DNA of 64,000 bases from an uncultured Verrucomicrobia subdivision 3 bacterium. Lineage in GTDB: Bacteria; Verrucomicrobiota; Verrucomicrobiia; Limisphaerales; UBA11358. The position numbers and the translations under genes were made by a program. The stretch spans positions 38,955 through 102,954 of the forward strand of contig CAILMI010000014.1 of assembly GCA_903835255.1 (NCBI GenBank). The letters run 5' to 3'. The notes under the pieces were generated by a model. The model was not told where the DNA came from and made no database searches. It saw only the letters and a list, made by a program, of their open reading frames with translations. Shown here one piece after another: positions 1 through 9,509 of this stretch. Numbering within the stretch: position 1 is the first letter of the stretch; each line of letters opens with the position of its first letter.

Positions 1-1243
1 CGGCGCCAAGAATTTTCTTGAACTGGTTCACAATGGGGATGGAGCCGCCTTCCCGCATCAGGATCGGTTCGGCCCCGAAAGCTTTTTTTAGGGCGCGCAG
101 GGACGCCTGCGCCAGGGGACCGGTCGGCGAAACCTGATAGGCTTCTGCTCCGTGACCGGCCTCGATTTCCAGCCGCACGGTGGGGGGGCAAATTTTTTTC
201 AGGTGCGCGAGCACGGCGCGGCGAACCTGTTCGGGGCTCTGGTCCGGCACGAGGCGGCAGGTGATCTTGGCCCGCGCCCAAGCGGGCACGATGGTTTTGC
301 TGCCCTCGCCCTGGTACCCGCTGGTGAGGCCGTTGATCTCAAAGGTGGGCCGGGCGCTGCGCTGTTCGGTGGCGGTAAACCCGCGTTCGCCAAACAGCTC
401 GGGCGCCCCCAGGAGCTTCTTCAGCTGGGCCTCCTTCAGGGGATAGCGCGCGGCCTGCGCCCGCTCAAATCGGGACAGCGGTGCGACTCCGTCATAAAAC
501 CCGGGGATGGTGATGCGCCCCCGGTCATCCCGCACACCGGCCAGCAGCCGGGCGAGCGCCATGGCGGGATTTTCCACCGCGCCGCCAAAGACGCCGGAAT
601 GCAGGTCGCGTTCGGGGCCGTGCAGCGTGATCTCGAAGGCGATGATGCCGCGCAGGGCGTAGGTGAGCGCGGGATATTTCAAGCCCGGCATGCCGGTGTC
701 CGAGATTACCACCGCGTCACACGCCAGTTCCCGGCGATGGGTTTTAAGAAAATGGGAAAGGCTCTTGCTGCCGACCTCCTCCTCCCCTTCGAGAACGAAG
801 GTGAGGTCGCAGGGCAGGGGGGTGCCGGTCTGGAGATAGGCTTCCACGGCCTTGAGATGCGCGAAAAACTGGCCCTTGTTGTCGGTGCTCCCGCGGGCAT
901 ACACCGAGCGGCCCTCGATGCGCGGCTCGAAGGGCGGTGTGTGCCAGAGGTCCAGGGGCTCTGGCGGCTGCACGTCGTAATGACCATAGACCATATAATG
1001 CGGGCGCCGCCGCTGGCCCTTGGACCGCGGGGTTTTGGCCAGCACAATGGGATGGCCGGCCGTCGGGCAGAGCTTCGCCTCCAGCCCGATCTGGCGGCAA
1101 TGCTTCACCAGCCACTGAGCGCAGGCGCGCAGGTCGGGCTTGTGCTGCGGCTGGGCGGAGACGCTGGGGAAGCGGAGCAGCTCGCAGAGTTCGGCGACGG
1201 CCCGGGCCTGATTCTGTTTCAGATAATTGAGAACGACTTGCAT
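1..1243 (-). CDS. M20 family metallopeptidase (dipeptidase-like), 3' end cut by window
   Basis: Minus-strand frame open from an ATG at 1243 to the window edge, about 414 codons, with no stop inside the window. The product has M20/M28 zinc-peptidase signatures: a metal-binding HYDVQPP segment near residues 88-94, the bridging Asp in GSTDNKG near residue 121, and the EGEEEVGS segment carrying the general-base and metal-binding glutamates. This arrangement is typical of cytosolic CNDP/DapE-like dipeptidases that hydrolyse small peptides. No signal peptide is visible. The C-terminal part holds the usual RLVPDQ...V dimerisation-domain sequence and a late GGSIPIV segment, so only a short tail is missing. 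Substrate cannot be told from sequence. It is divergent from the DUF1800 gene. Confidence 0.85.
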   Translation of the reverse strand, partial: MQVVLNYLKQNQARAVAELCELLRFPSVSAQPQHKPDLRACAQWLVKHCRQIGLEAKLCPTAGHPIVLAKTPRSKGQRRRPHYMVYGHYDVQPPEPLDLWHTPPFEPRIEGRSVYARGSTDNKGQFFAHLKAVEAYLQTGTPLPCDLTFVLEGEEEVGSKSLSHFLKTHRRELACDAVVISDTGMPGLKYPALTYALRGIIAFEITLHGPERDLHSGVFGGAVENPAMALARLLAGVRDDRGRITIPGFYDGVAPLSRFERAQAARYPLKEAQLKKLLGAPELFGERGFTATEQRSARPTFEINGLTSGYQGEGSKTIVPAWARAKITCRLVPDQSPEQVRRAVLAHLKKICPPTVRLEIEAGHGAEAYQVSPTGPLAQASLRALKKAFGAEPILMREGGSIPIVNQFKKILGA

Positions 1244-1378
1244 GGGGCATAGTTAATCGCCGAAAAGCTCTCTTGCCAAAACAAAACGACCAGGAAAGTA
1301 AGGGGCCTTCGGTTCGATTGTAGAAAATACAGTGGGGGGGCATGAAACCTTCTGGGGATCATTCCCGTCTGCAAACGT

Positions 1379-2869
1379 ATGCTCAAACCGCTGCCAGTCC
1401 GGGACTGGAACTATGCCATGGCGGCGCATTTATTAAATCGCGCCGGTTTCGGCGGCCCCCCTCGGGAAATCGAGGCGTTGGCGGACCGCGGACCGGAGTC
1501 GGCCGTGAACTTTGTGGTCGATTACGAATCCATCCCGGATCCCACTCCCAATCCGGCGTGGGCCAAACCGGATCCGGATCGGTTAAAAAAGATTCGCGAA
1601 GTCAATCAGCGGGGCACGCCGGAGGAGAAGAAGCAGTTGCAGCGGGAGGAAAACCAGCTTCAGCGCGACCGTCTGATGGAGTTGCGCGGCTGGTGGTTGC
1701 AGCGCATGGCCGTTGGGCCGCGCCCTTTCCAGGAAAAAATGGTTCTGTTTTGGCACGGACATTTTGCCACCAGCGCAGAGAAGGTGCGCAACGCCTACTA
1801 CCTGTGGCGCCAGAACGAATTATTCCGCCGGCTGGCCACGGAGAACTGGCAGCATCTGCTGCTGGAGGCGGGCAAGGATCCTGCCATGCTCGTCTGGCTC
1901 GACCAGGCCCAGAGCAGCCGGCAGCATCCCAATGAGAACTTTGCGCGCGAGGTCATGGAACTGTTTGCGCTGGGCGAAGGCCATTACACCGAAAGGGACG
2001 TCACCGAGGCCGCGCGCGCGCTGACGGGTTGGACGCTGGACCGCGCCCGCGAGAAATTTGTCTATCGTCCCCAGATTCACGATGCCGGGCCCAAGACCTT
2101 CCTCGGGCGCACGGGCAACTGGAGCGGGGAGGACGTGATCGAGCAAATCATTGCGCAGCCTCAATCGGCTCGGTTCATCACCGGCAAACTCTGGAACTAT
2201 TTCGCCGGGCAGCCTCCATCCCAGGAACTGAACACCGGGCTGGCCGCGGTGTTTCGCGCCAGCGGGGGGAATTTCAAGCCGCTCCTTCGCACGATGTTCC
2301 GCAGCGAGGAGTTTTATCAGGCGTCGGTCCTTCGCAACCAGGTGAAGAGCCCGGTGCAATGGCTGGTGGGCAGCGTTCGCGCCCTGGAATGTCCTCTGCC
2401 GACCCCGCTAATCAGCTGCGGGATGATCCGCCAGCTGGGGCAGGATCTGTTCGCGCCGCCCAACGTCAAAGGATGGGACGGGGGAACTTCCTGGATCACC
2501 ACCAACACGTTGCTGGCCCGTTATAACGATGCGGAATCGCTGGTGCAGGGGACGCTCCCGCCTATGGGCCCGGGAGATTTGGGGGGTAAAACGAAAGCAG
2601 CCGGCGGGGGTGGCAAGAAGGGGGTGCGGAAGCTGCAGCGTGTCCGTATGGGCGGCGTGGAGGTTGGTAAAATTCTCACGCCGGAAGAGCGCGCCAACCA
2701 ATCTCTCCTCGTGGTCTCCCTAGAACGCCGGTTGTTCCAGTCGCCGCTCAAGGGCGATCAGAAGCGGGCCCTCCTAGATTTTCTCGCCAGCCGGACCCAT
2801 TTAAATGACGACGATATACTGGCGGCCATCCGGCTGTTGATGTCCACCCCTCAATATCAAGTGACCTGA
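1379..2869 (+). CDS. DUF1800 family protein
   Basis: 496 residues, matching the usual DUF1800 length. The N-terminus (HLLNRAGFGGPP), the WHGHFATS segment, ENFAREVMELFALGEGHYTE and the ALTGWT motif are family hallmarks. Function is unknown. In PVC and other bacteria these genes sit directly before a DUF1501 gene, as here (46 bp gap), and the pair is thought to act on or outside the cell envelope. No clear signal peptide is present at the chosen ATG, although the family partner has one. A lysine/glycine-rich insert near residues 400-420 looks like a flexible linker. Start chosen because conserved sequence begins within the first 20 residues. Confidence 0.9.
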   Translation: MLKPLPVRDWNYAMAAHLLNRAGFGGPPREIEALADRGPESAVNFVVDYESIPDPTPNPAWAKPDPDRLKKIREVNQRGTPEEKKQLQREENQLQRDRLMELRGWWLQRMAVGPRPFQEKMVLFWHGHFATSAEKVRNAYYLWRQNELFRRLATENWQHLLLEAGKDPAMLVWLDQAQSSRQHPNENFAREVMELFALGEGHYTERDVTEAARALTGWTLDRAREKFVYRPQIHDAGPKTFLGRTGNWSGEDVIEQIIAQPQSARFITGKLWNYFAGQPPSQELNTGLAAVFRASGGNFKPLLRTMFRSEEFYQASVLRNQVKSPVQWLVGSVRALECPLPTPLISCGMIRQLGQDLFAPPNVKGWDGGTSWITTNTLLARYNDAESLVQGTLPPMGPGDLGGKTKAAGGGGKKGVRKLQRVRMGGVEVGKILTPEERANQSLLVVSLERRLFQSPLKGDQKRALLDFLASRTHLNDDDILAAIRLLMSTPQYQVT

Positions 2870-2915
2870 AATCGGGCGGGCGATACCACCAAAGGGGCAA
2901 GCCTCCTTCCAAATC

Positions 2916-4241
2916 ATGAAAAACGAAATCACACTCCAGACCCGCCGGGAATTCCTGCGGACGACCGTGCTGGGCAGTTCGCTGTCCTGGACGGTCCCAG
3001 CGTTTCTGGCGAACACGCTCACGGCGCTGCACAGCGAGGCGGCCGATTCGGCCACTCAGATCGTCACCGGCAGCGACGCCACCATCCTGGTGGTGCTGCA
3101 AATGGCCGGCGGGAATGACGGCCTCAATACGGTGGTGCCCTATGCGAATGATTTCTATCACCGGGCGCGCCCGCACCTTGGATTATCTGGCGACAAGCTC
3201 ATCAAGCTCAATGATGAGCTGGCGCTGAACCCGGCGTTGTCGGGGTTCAAGTCCCTCCACGATGCCGGGCAGCTGGCGGTGGTCCAGGGCGTGGGTTATC
3301 CGAATCCGAGCCGCTCTCATTTCCGTTCCACCGAGATCTGGCAAACCGCCAGCGCCTCGGACCGGTCGGAACCGTACGGCTGGCTGGGGCGATACTTCGA
3401 TAACGCCTGTGCCGGTTCGGATCCCACGGCGGGTATCGCAATCGGGGGACAGCTGCCGCAGGCCTTTTTCGCCAAGCACCCCCGGGGCATCTGTCTGAAT
3501 AATCCGCAAAATTACCGGTTCCTATCCAAGGGGGCGGGCACGGAGGAGTCCTACCGCAAACTGAACGACTTGGAGATGGCTGGCCTTGCGGCCGAGGACG
3601 ACAATTCCGGCGGCAGCATCGGGTCGCTCGCCGCGGGCATGCCGATGCAGGGGGGGGCGGCGGTGGACTTCATCTCCCGCACCGCGATGGATGCGCAGAT
3701 GAGCTCCGATAAAATCCGCGACATCGCGGCGAAGGTGCAAACTCAGGCCACCTATCCCGGCTCGCAATTGGGGACGTCGCTCAAGCTCGTGGCCAAACTC
3801 ATTGGCGGCGGATTGCCCACGCGCGTTTATTATGTGTCCCAGGGCGGTTATGACACGCACACCAATCAGGTCGGCGCTCAGGCGCGTTTGCTGAAGGATC
3901 TCGGCGATGCCACCCAGGCATTTGTTCAGGATATGAAGGCCCAGGGCAATCTGCCGCGCGTGCTGGTGATGACGTTCAGCGAGTTCGGCCGACGCGTTTC
4001 CGAAAACGCCAGCGGCGGCACGGATCACGGCGCGGCCGCCCCTTTGTTTATAGTCGGCAACCGGGTGAAAGCAGGCCTGCTCGGCAAGCATCCGAGCCTG
4101 GCTCCGCAGGATCTGCATCAGGGCGACCTGAAATACAATTTGGATTTCAGGAATGTATACGCGGGCGTATTGGAAAACTGGCTTAAAACAAAGAGCCTCC
4201 CCATTTTGGGCAAGGCCTTCGAACCGCTGCCCGTGGTCTGA
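2916..4241 (+). CDS. DUF1501 family protein, Tat-exported
   Basis: 441 residues. The N-terminus carries a twin-arginine motif (TRREFLRTT, residues 9-17) followed by a hydrophobic stretch, so export in folded form is likely. The AGGNDGLNTVVPY segment, the HFRSTEIWQTA segment and the C-terminal TFSEFGRRVSENASGGTDHG block are typical of DUF1501, a relative of the alkaline phosphatase/sulfatase fold. It follows the DUF1800 gene by 46 bp and is probably co-transcribed. The function of the pair is not established; a role with secreted polymers or the cell surface is inference. Confidence 0.9.
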   Translation: MKNEITLQTRREFLRTTVLGSSLSWTVPAFLANTLTALHSEAADSATQIVTGSDATILVVLQMAGGNDGLNTVVPYANDFYHRARPHLGLSGDKLIKLNDELALNPALSGFKSLHDAGQLAVVQGVGYPNPSRSHFRSTEIWQTASASDRSEPYGWLGRYFDNACAGSDPTAGIAIGGQLPQAFFAKHPRGICLNNPQNYRFLSKGAGTEESYRKLNDLEMAGLAAEDDNSGGSIGSLAAGMPMQGGAAVDFISRTAMDAQMSSDKIRDIAAKVQTQATYPGSQLGTSLKLVAKLIGGGLPTRVYYVSQGGYDTHTNQVGAQARLLKDLGDATQAFVQDMKAQGNLPRVLVMTFSEFGRRVSENASGGTDHGAAAPLFIVGNRVKAGLLGKHPSLAPQDLHQGDLKYNLDFRNVYAGVLENWLKTKSLPILGKAFEPLPVV

Positions 4242-4352
4242 CCCCGCCCGTTGAGGCGCTCCATGCCAATGGTTCATTCGGTGTTGAGGCGACAACACTG
4301 CTGGCACAACAGGTTTGACTAGGCGGCTTGGCAAAAGTACAGTTGCAGATCA

Positions 4353-5405
4353 ATGCTGGTAGCTGAAACCATCGCGGCGCTTTCGGATCTCTCTGAATCG
4401 CCTAAAACCAATCTGAGCCGTTCCTGGAATCAAATCGTGGAACAGGTGGATCCCTTTCTTCAGTCGGTTCACCAGCGCTTAATTCAGCAAACCCAGCAGT
4501 TCGACCCCCAGCTCGTCCCCTATGCCCAATCCGCCTTGAGCGGGAGCGGCAAGCATTTACGGCCCGCGCTGGTCGCCCTGGCCGGGAGCGCCGTGGGCCC
4601 GATTGGGGATGAGCAGGTCACTGCGGCGGTCATTATCGAGATGGTGCATCTGGCGACGTTGGTGCATGACGATGTGATGGACGAGGCTGAAATTCGGCGG
4701 GGCCAGCCCACCATTGCCGCCCAGTGGGGCAATGAAATCGCCGTCCTGTTTGGAGACTGCCTGTTTGCCCAAGCGCTGACCCTGGCCTCCACGTACCCCA
4801 CCATGGACGTGTGCCGCGCGGTGGCGAAGGCGACTAACACAGTGTGCACGGGGGAGATTTTGCAGACGCAGCATCGCCGCAAGTTTGAGTTGTCGCGCCG
4901 GGATTATTTCCGGGTGATTGAAATGAAGACCGGCGAGCTGTTCACGCTCTCGTGCGATCTGGCGGCGTTTCTGGGCGGGGCCCGTGCGGATCAGCGGGCG
5001 GCGCTGCGGCAGTTCGGCGCCGCTTTCGGCACGGCCTATCAGGTCTACGACGACTGCGTGGATTTGTTCGGCACGGAGACGGCGGCGGGCAAATCCCTCG
5101 GCACGGATCTGGCAAAGGGCAAACTGACGTGGCCGGTGTTGCTGGCGTGGGAGCGGGCGACGGGGGACGATCGCCGGGCTCTGGAAACCCTGATTCAAGA
5201 ATGGCAGCCTAAAAATTGGGCCCCGGTGAATGAACTGCTCGTGCGCTATGAGACGTTCCAGCCGTCGCTGGAGCTGATCGCGCAATATCTGGCGCGGGCA
5301 CGTCAAGCGCTGGCGATGCTTCCCGGCTCGAGCGGCCGCGACGGCCTCCTGGCCCTGGCAGATTTTCTCACTCAACAGACTGGAACGCTGGCGGTTGGGC
5401 GCTGA
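4353..5405 (+). CDS. Polyprenyl (trans-prenyl) diphosphate synthase
   Basis: 350 residues. Chain-elongating trans-prenyl transferase: the first aspartate-rich motif is LVHDDVMDEAE (Asp106-Asp110) and the second is YQVYDDCVDLFG near residue 230. GSGKHLRPAL near residue 65 is the diphosphate-binding site. These bind Mg-allylic diphosphate for condensation with isopentenyl diphosphate. Length and motifs suit an octaprenyl/heptaprenyl synthase that makes the quinone side chain. Product chain length cannot be read from the sequence. The sigma-factor gene starts 6 bp after its stop codon. Confidence 0.92.
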   Translation: MLVAETIAALSDLSESPKTNLSRSWNQIVEQVDPFLQSVHQRLIQQTQQFDPQLVPYAQSALSGSGKHLRPALVALAGSAVGPIGDEQVTAAVIIEMVHLATLVHDDVMDEAEIRRGQPTIAAQWGNEIAVLFGDCLFAQALTLASTYPTMDVCRAVAKATNTVCTGEILQTQHRRKFELSRRDYFRVIEMKTGELFTLSCDLAAFLGGARADQRAALRQFGAAFGTAYQVYDDCVDLFGTETAAGKSLGTDLAKGKLTWPVLLAWERATGDDRRALETLIQEWQPKNWAPVNELLVRYETFQPSLELIAQYLARARQALAMLPGSSGRDGLLALADFLTQQTGTLAVGR

Positions 5406-5410
5406 ATGTT

Positions 5411-6028
5411 ATGGCCGCACCCGCTCCCATTCCGATAACTGAAACGCCCCTCCCGACCGATGAAATGGAGCTGGTCCGGCGCGCGCAAAAAGGGGATTTG
5501 GAAGCCTACGACCAGTTGGTTCAGCGGTATCAGGAGCGCATCTACGCCACGGTGTATCACATGACCTCCAATCACGAGGATGCCAACGACCTTGCGCAGG
5601 AGGCCTTCATCAAGGCATTTCAGGCGCTGAAATCTTTCAAGGGAGGGTCCACCTTCTACACTTGGATTTATCGCATTGCCGTCAATAAAACCCTTAATTA
5701 CCTCAAGCAGCGCAAGAACCGGTTCCACATGAGTCTCAACGACTTGGACTTCAATATGGAAAACAATCCGGATCTGGTCGCCCTGATTTCGGATAAAACG
5801 CCGCGGCGCGATGCCGGCCTCAAAGAATTGCAGGGAAAATTGAACGAGGCGTTGCTCAAGCTGTCCGAACACCATAGATTGGTCATGGTTTTGCATGATG
5901 TTCAGGGTCAGTCCCATGAGGAAATCGCCGAAATCATGAATTGCAACATAGGCACGGTTCGGTCGCGGCTGTTTTATGCGCGGCAGCAAATGCAGGGCTG
6001 GTTGGCTGATTATTTGAAATCCACATGA
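5411..6028 (+). CDS. RNA polymerase ECF sigma factor (RpoE-like)
   Basis: 205 residues. Region 2 spans about residues 20-95 (LVRRAQKGDLEAYDQLVQRY, DLAQEAFIKAFQ, FYTWIYRIAVNKTLNYLKQRK). Region 4 spans about 140-195 and contains the helix-turn-helix segment HEEIAEIMNCNIGTVRSRL. No other sigma regions are present, so this is an extracytoplasmic-function type. Its stop overlaps the start of the next gene (ATGA), a small single-span membrane protein. That is the normal arrangement for a sigma factor with its cognate anti-sigma factor. Confidence 0.93.
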   Translation: MAAPAPIPITETPLPTDEMELVRRAQKGDLEAYDQLVQRYQERIYATVYHMTSNHEDANDLAQEAFIKAFQALKSFKGGSTFYTWIYRIAVNKTLNYLKQRKNRFHMSLNDLDFNMENNPDLVALISDKTPRRDAGLKELQGKLNEALLKLSEHHRLVMVLHDVQGQSHEEIAEIMNCNIGTVRSRLFYARQQMQGWLADYLKST

Positions 6029-6519
6029 GCGAGAACGAAAACAATTTTGAAACATTGCGCCAGCTGCTGGCGCACAAGCGGCAGGAGCTCCCTCCGCCAG
6101 GCTATTTCGCGGGCTTTTCCAGCCAGGTCGCAGCGCGCCTACGTCAAGCCGAGGCGGACTTGCCACAGTCGGCACAGGAAGAGTTGTTTTTGCAGGCTCC
6201 CTGGTTTTTGAGACTGCTGAAAACCCTGGAATTGAAGCCGGCATTTGCTGGCGCATTCGCCTCCGCGCTGACGCTGTTGTTGGTTTTGGGGATCGTCTAC
6301 GCGGAGCGCCCCGATTCCCAGCCGGATCTGGTCCTGGAGTCTTCGACCCCGTCCGCCGGCACCTTCGCCAGCGCCCAGTCCTCCGCCTTCGCGCCGGCGC
6401 TGTCCAACGATTTTGCCGCCAGCAACAGTGCCGTCGCCAGTCTTCAGCCCGTGGCCTCGCTGTTCGGCTCGCAATCTGGGTTGGTCCAGCCGGTCAGTTT
6501 TCTCCCCGCCGGGCATTGA
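6025..6519 (+). CDS. Single-span membrane protein, putative anti-sigma factor
   Basis: 164 residues with translational overlap (ATGA) with the sigma gene. The N-terminal ~70 residues are charged and soluble (ETLRQLLAHKRQELPPPGYFAGF), there is one hydrophobic segment near residues 74-93, and the C-terminus is rich in Ser, Ala and Pro. No zinc-binding HxxxCxxC motif was seen, so it is not a ZAS-type anti-sigma factor. The PPPGYFAGFSSQV segment resembles short membrane proteins encoded after ECF sigma genes in Verrucomicrobiota. The role is inferred from position and topology only. Confidence 0.7.
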   Translation: MSENENNFETLRQLLAHKRQELPPPGYFAGFSSQVAARLRQAEADLPQSAQEELFLQAPWFLRLLKTLELKPAFAGAFASALTLLLVLGIVYAERPDSQPDLVLESSTPSAGTFASAQSSAFAPALSNDFAASNSAVASLQPVASLFGSQSGLVQPVSFLPAGH

Positions 6520-6589
6520 GCCTTTCCGGCTTTTAAAATAAGCGGTGCGCGCTTGAAACGGCGCCCTGTTTCCATTTTAATCAGGGCAA

Positions 6590-7393
6590 GTGCCAACCAA
6601 AATCATCGCCGTCGCCAACCAGAAGGGGGGCGTTGGAAAAACCACCACCGCCGTCAATCTGGCGGCCTGTCTGGCCGCACTCGGTCAGCGGGTGCTGTTG
6701 TTCGATCTCGACCCCCAGGCCAACGCCACCAGTGGCATGGGCCTGGAGAAAATTGAGGGCGCCAGCGCCTACCGCGTCCTGCTCGGCGAGGGTCGACTGC
6801 TCGATAAAATTCAGCCCACCGCCTATCAGCGAATCGAAATGGTGCCCGGCGAGCTGGACATGTGCGCCGTGGAGCTGGAGCTGGCCCGGACGGAAAACCA
6901 TTTGATGGCGGTGACCCATGCCCTCCAGCCCGTCGTGGATAGCGGCCGGTTTGATGTGATCCTGCTCGATTGTCCGCCCGCCCTGGGCATCCTCTCGCTC
7001 AACGCTTTCATCGCCAGTGACGGCCTGTTGGTTCCGCTGCAATGCGAGTATTACGCGCTGGAGGGCATCTCCATGATGACCCGGGTGCTCGGCCAGCTGC
7101 AGGCCACCGGTGCGAATCCCCGGTTGGAGATCTTTGGCGTTGTGATGACCATGTTCGATGGCCGCACCAAATTGTCCAATGAGGTCGTTGGCGAGGTGCG
7201 GAGCCAGTTGGGCGCCAAGGTTTTTGAAACCGTGATCCCGCGCAGCACCAAGCTTGCGGAAGCGCCCGGCTTCGGCAAGCCCATCATCCATTACGACAAA
7301 TACAGCTCCGGCGCCGCCGCCTACGAAGTGCTGGCACAGGAAGTCCTGGCGCGGATTGCTGCGGATTCCCCAGTCCCGAGTGCGACGCTATGA
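6590..7393 (+). CDS. parA: ParA family ATPase
   Basis: 267 residues beginning at a GTG; conserved sequence starts immediately (KIIAVANQKGGVGKTT), which supports that start. The deviant Walker A is at residues 11-19, Walker A' is FDLDPQANAT, and Walker B is VILLDCPPALG. The length and the lack of an N-terminal DNA-binding domain fit a chromosomal ParA/Soj that drives origin segregation with ParB. No parB follows; the next gene is an unrelated reductase, so the usual parAB pair is split here. It could instead be an orphan ParA, but the sequence is close to true ParA/Soj. Confidence 0.9.
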   Translation: MPTKIIAVANQKGGVGKTTTAVNLAACLAALGQRVLLFDLDPQANATSGMGLEKIEGASAYRVLLGEGRLLDKIQPTAYQRIEMVPGELDMCAVELELARTENHLMAVTHALQPVVDSGRFDVILLDCPPALGILSLNAFIASDGLLVPLQCEYYALEGISMMTRVLGQLQATGANPRLEIFGVVMTMFDGRTKLSNEVVGEVRSQLGAKVFETVIPRSTKLAEAPGFGKPIIHYDKYSSGAAAYEVLAQEVLARIAADSPVPSATL

Positions 7394-7470
7394 TGGAATA
7401 ATATTTCCAAGCCAGACCGCGCTTGCCGGTTGGGAGCGAATGTCTTAAGCTCGGAGCTCCTGACTATTTT

Positions 7471-8187
7471 ATGGCTAAAGAAATTGTGGAAATGCTGCTG
7501 GAGTCGGTGACGATGGAACTGCCCGACACCAAAACCCTCCGCCTCCAATGGCCTGAGGGTTACAACCCCGAATTCAAGACCGGACAGTTCATCACTCTCT
7601 ACTGGCCGGACACAGCCAATTACAAGCGCGCCTATTCTCTGTCGTCGTGTGCGCTGGACCGCGGCGCCTACGAGGTCACCATCAAGCGCGATGGCAAGAT
7701 GGGCACCCGCATGGTGGATTGGGCCAAGGCCGGCGACAAACTGTTCGTCATCCCGCCGGTCGGCAAATTCCTGCCGGTGTACGAGCCCGAGAAGCATCTG
7801 GTCTGTATTGCCGGCGGTTCAGGCGTGACCCCGTTCCGCGCCTTTGCCCGCGAGGCCACCCGTCGGAAATTGCCGACCCGGATCACCGTCCTCTACAGCG
7901 TGCGCCAGCCCAAGGATATTATTTTCAATGCGGAATTCCGCGAGCTGGAGAAAGAAAACCCCAACTTCCGGTTCCACGTCACCTGCACGCGGGCAACGCC
8001 GGAAGACAACTGGACCGGGCGCACCGGCCGGATCACGCCGGAATGGGTCCGGGAAATCGCCAGCGACCTCCCCAACACGGTTTTCTACGCCTGCGGCCCA
8101 AACGCCCTGGTCGGATTTGCCGAGGAGCTTGTGCTCCACGGGCTGGGAATGCCGAAGGAGCAGATGAAGACCGAGAAGTGGGGCTGA
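7471..8187 (+). CDS. Ferredoxin-NADP+ reductase-type FAD/NAD(P) oxidoreductase
   Basis: 238 residues from the ATG at 7471; an in-frame ATG 48 bp upstream would add a non-conserved tail. An FAD-binding barrel comes first (KTGQFITLYW, then RAYSLSS for flavin binding), followed by an NAD(P)-binding fold with CIAGGSGVTPFRAF near residue 115 and FYACGPNALVG near 200. No 2Fe-2S cysteine cluster or haem domain is present, so an external electron carrier is expected. The partner is unknown and the neighbours give no hint. Confidence 0.85.
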   Translation: MAKEIVEMLLESVTMELPDTKTLRLQWPEGYNPEFKTGQFITLYWPDTANYKRAYSLSSCALDRGAYEVTIKRDGKMGTRMVDWAKAGDKLFVIPPVGKFLPVYEPEKHLVCIAGGSGVTPFRAFAREATRRKLPTRITVLYSVRQPKDIIFNAEFRELEKENPNFRFHVTCTRATPEDNWTGRTGRITPEWVREIASDLPNTVFYACGPNALVGFAEELVLHGLGMPKEQMKTEKWG

Positions 8188-8257
8188 CCCCTTCCGGTTT
8201 TTTTGGTGGATTTGTTTTGTTGGCGTCCCTCCGAGTTTGTCTCTGGTAGAATTTTTT

Positions 8258-9382
8258 ATGTTAAAACGCACCGCGCTGTATTCCGCCCACCAGAAAATCG
8301 GCGGCAAACTCATCGAATTTGGCGGCTGGGAAATGCCGGTGCAATACACCAGCATCACCGATGAGCATCTGGCCGTCCGCAAGGCCGCCGGCATCTTCGA
8401 TATCTCGCACATGGGCGAGGTGACCGTCAGCGGCGCAGGCGCGGAGGCGTTTCTCAATTCCGTCCTCACAAACGACGTCTGCAAACTCGCCGCCGGCGAG
8501 GGGCAATACACCCTGATGTGCAACGAGCGCGGGGGCGTGATCGATGACCTTTATGCGTATAAACTCTCCGACGGTGTCTATTTCCTGATCATCAACGCCT
8601 CCCGCATTGATCCGGACGTCGCCTGGCTGCAATCGCAGGCTTCCCGATTTTCCGGCGATCTTGATCTCACCGATGCCTCGCACAATTATGCCGCCATCGC
8701 CGTTCAAGGCCCGCGGGTGAAGGAGTTCATCAACACCGTGATCCCCGGCGCGTCCAGCTCCGCCATGCGGGTCGCGGCTGTGACCGACCTCAAGAAAAAC
8801 CAGATTGGCGGATTCAAGTTTGGAACCTCCGGCATCCTCGTCTCCCGCACTGGCTACACCGGTGAAGATGGCTTTGAAATCGTTGGCAGCGACGATGCAA
8901 TCCAGCGGCTCTGGGATCAATGCCTCACCCTCGGTCAGCCGTTTGGTCTGAAACCCGCCGGGCTCGGCGCCCGCGACACCCTGCGCACGGAGGTCTGCTA
9001 CCCCCTTTACGGACATGAGCTGGATGAAAGCACCACCCCAATCGAGGCGGGCGTCGGCTTTTTTGTCTCGCTCGACAAGGGCGAATTCAACGGACGCGCC
9101 GTGCTGGCAGAACAAAAAGCCCGCGGCGTGAAAAAGAAATGCGTCGCGTTCAAGATGACCGATAAATCCGCGCCCCCGCGCCCCCACTACCCGATTTGGG
9201 CGAACGGCGCCCCGGTCGGCGAAGTCGTCAGTGGCACGCAAAGCCCATCGCTCAACCTCGGCATCGGCATGGGCTATGTGCCGCCCGAATGGGCCGCGCC
9301 GGGAACGATCATCGAAATCGAGATCCGTGGCAAACGGGCGCCGGCGGTGGTGGTCTCCAAGCCGATCTACCGTAAAATCTGA
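8258..9382 (+). CDS. gcvT: Glycine cleavage system T protein (aminomethyltransferase)
   Basis: 374 residues from the ATG at 8258. Reads [29 protein letters not shown] and, later, [24 protein letters not shown] and [20 protein letters not shown], all GcvT signatures. It transfers the methylene carbon of the aminomethyl-lipoyl H protein to tetrahydrofolate and releases ammonia. gcvH and lipA are about 51 kb away in the same window, and gcvP is not present. In many bacteria gcvT-gcvH-gcvP form one operon, so the set is dispersed here. Confidence 0.95.
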   Translation: MLKRTALYSAHQKIGGKLIEFGGWEMPVQYTSITDEHLAVRKAAGIFDISHMGEVTVSGAGAEAFLNSVLTNDVCKLAAGEGQYTLMCNERGGVIDDLYAYKLSDGVYFLIINASRIDPDVAWLQSQASRFSGDLDLTDASHNYAAIAVQGPRVKEFINTVIPGASSSAMRVAAVTDLKKNQIGGFKFGTSGILVSRTGYTGEDGFEIVGSDDAIQRLWDQCLTLGQPFGLKPAGLGARDTLRTEVCYPLYGHELDESTTPIEAGVGFFVSLDKGEFNGRAVLAEQKARGVKKKCVAFKMTDKSAPPRPHYPIWANGAPVGEVVSGTQSPSLNLGIGMGYVPPEWAAPGTIIEIEIRGKRAPAVVVSKPIYRKI

Positions 9383-9509
9383 ACCGGCGCCGGCTTCTGC
9401 GGGCGGGCAGGCGGCATTTCGGGCGGGGGAGCTTTGGCCCTGTGTTGTAGAAACCCGGGTTTAAATTTCAGACTGGCCAAACAGGGCTATTTTCCTGATT
9501 CTATTGCCA

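Noticed and set aside
152..1252. Long plus-strand open frame of 366 codons
   Set aside because: It lies opposite the M20 peptidase, whose protein has clear zinc-site motifs; the plus-strand product has none.
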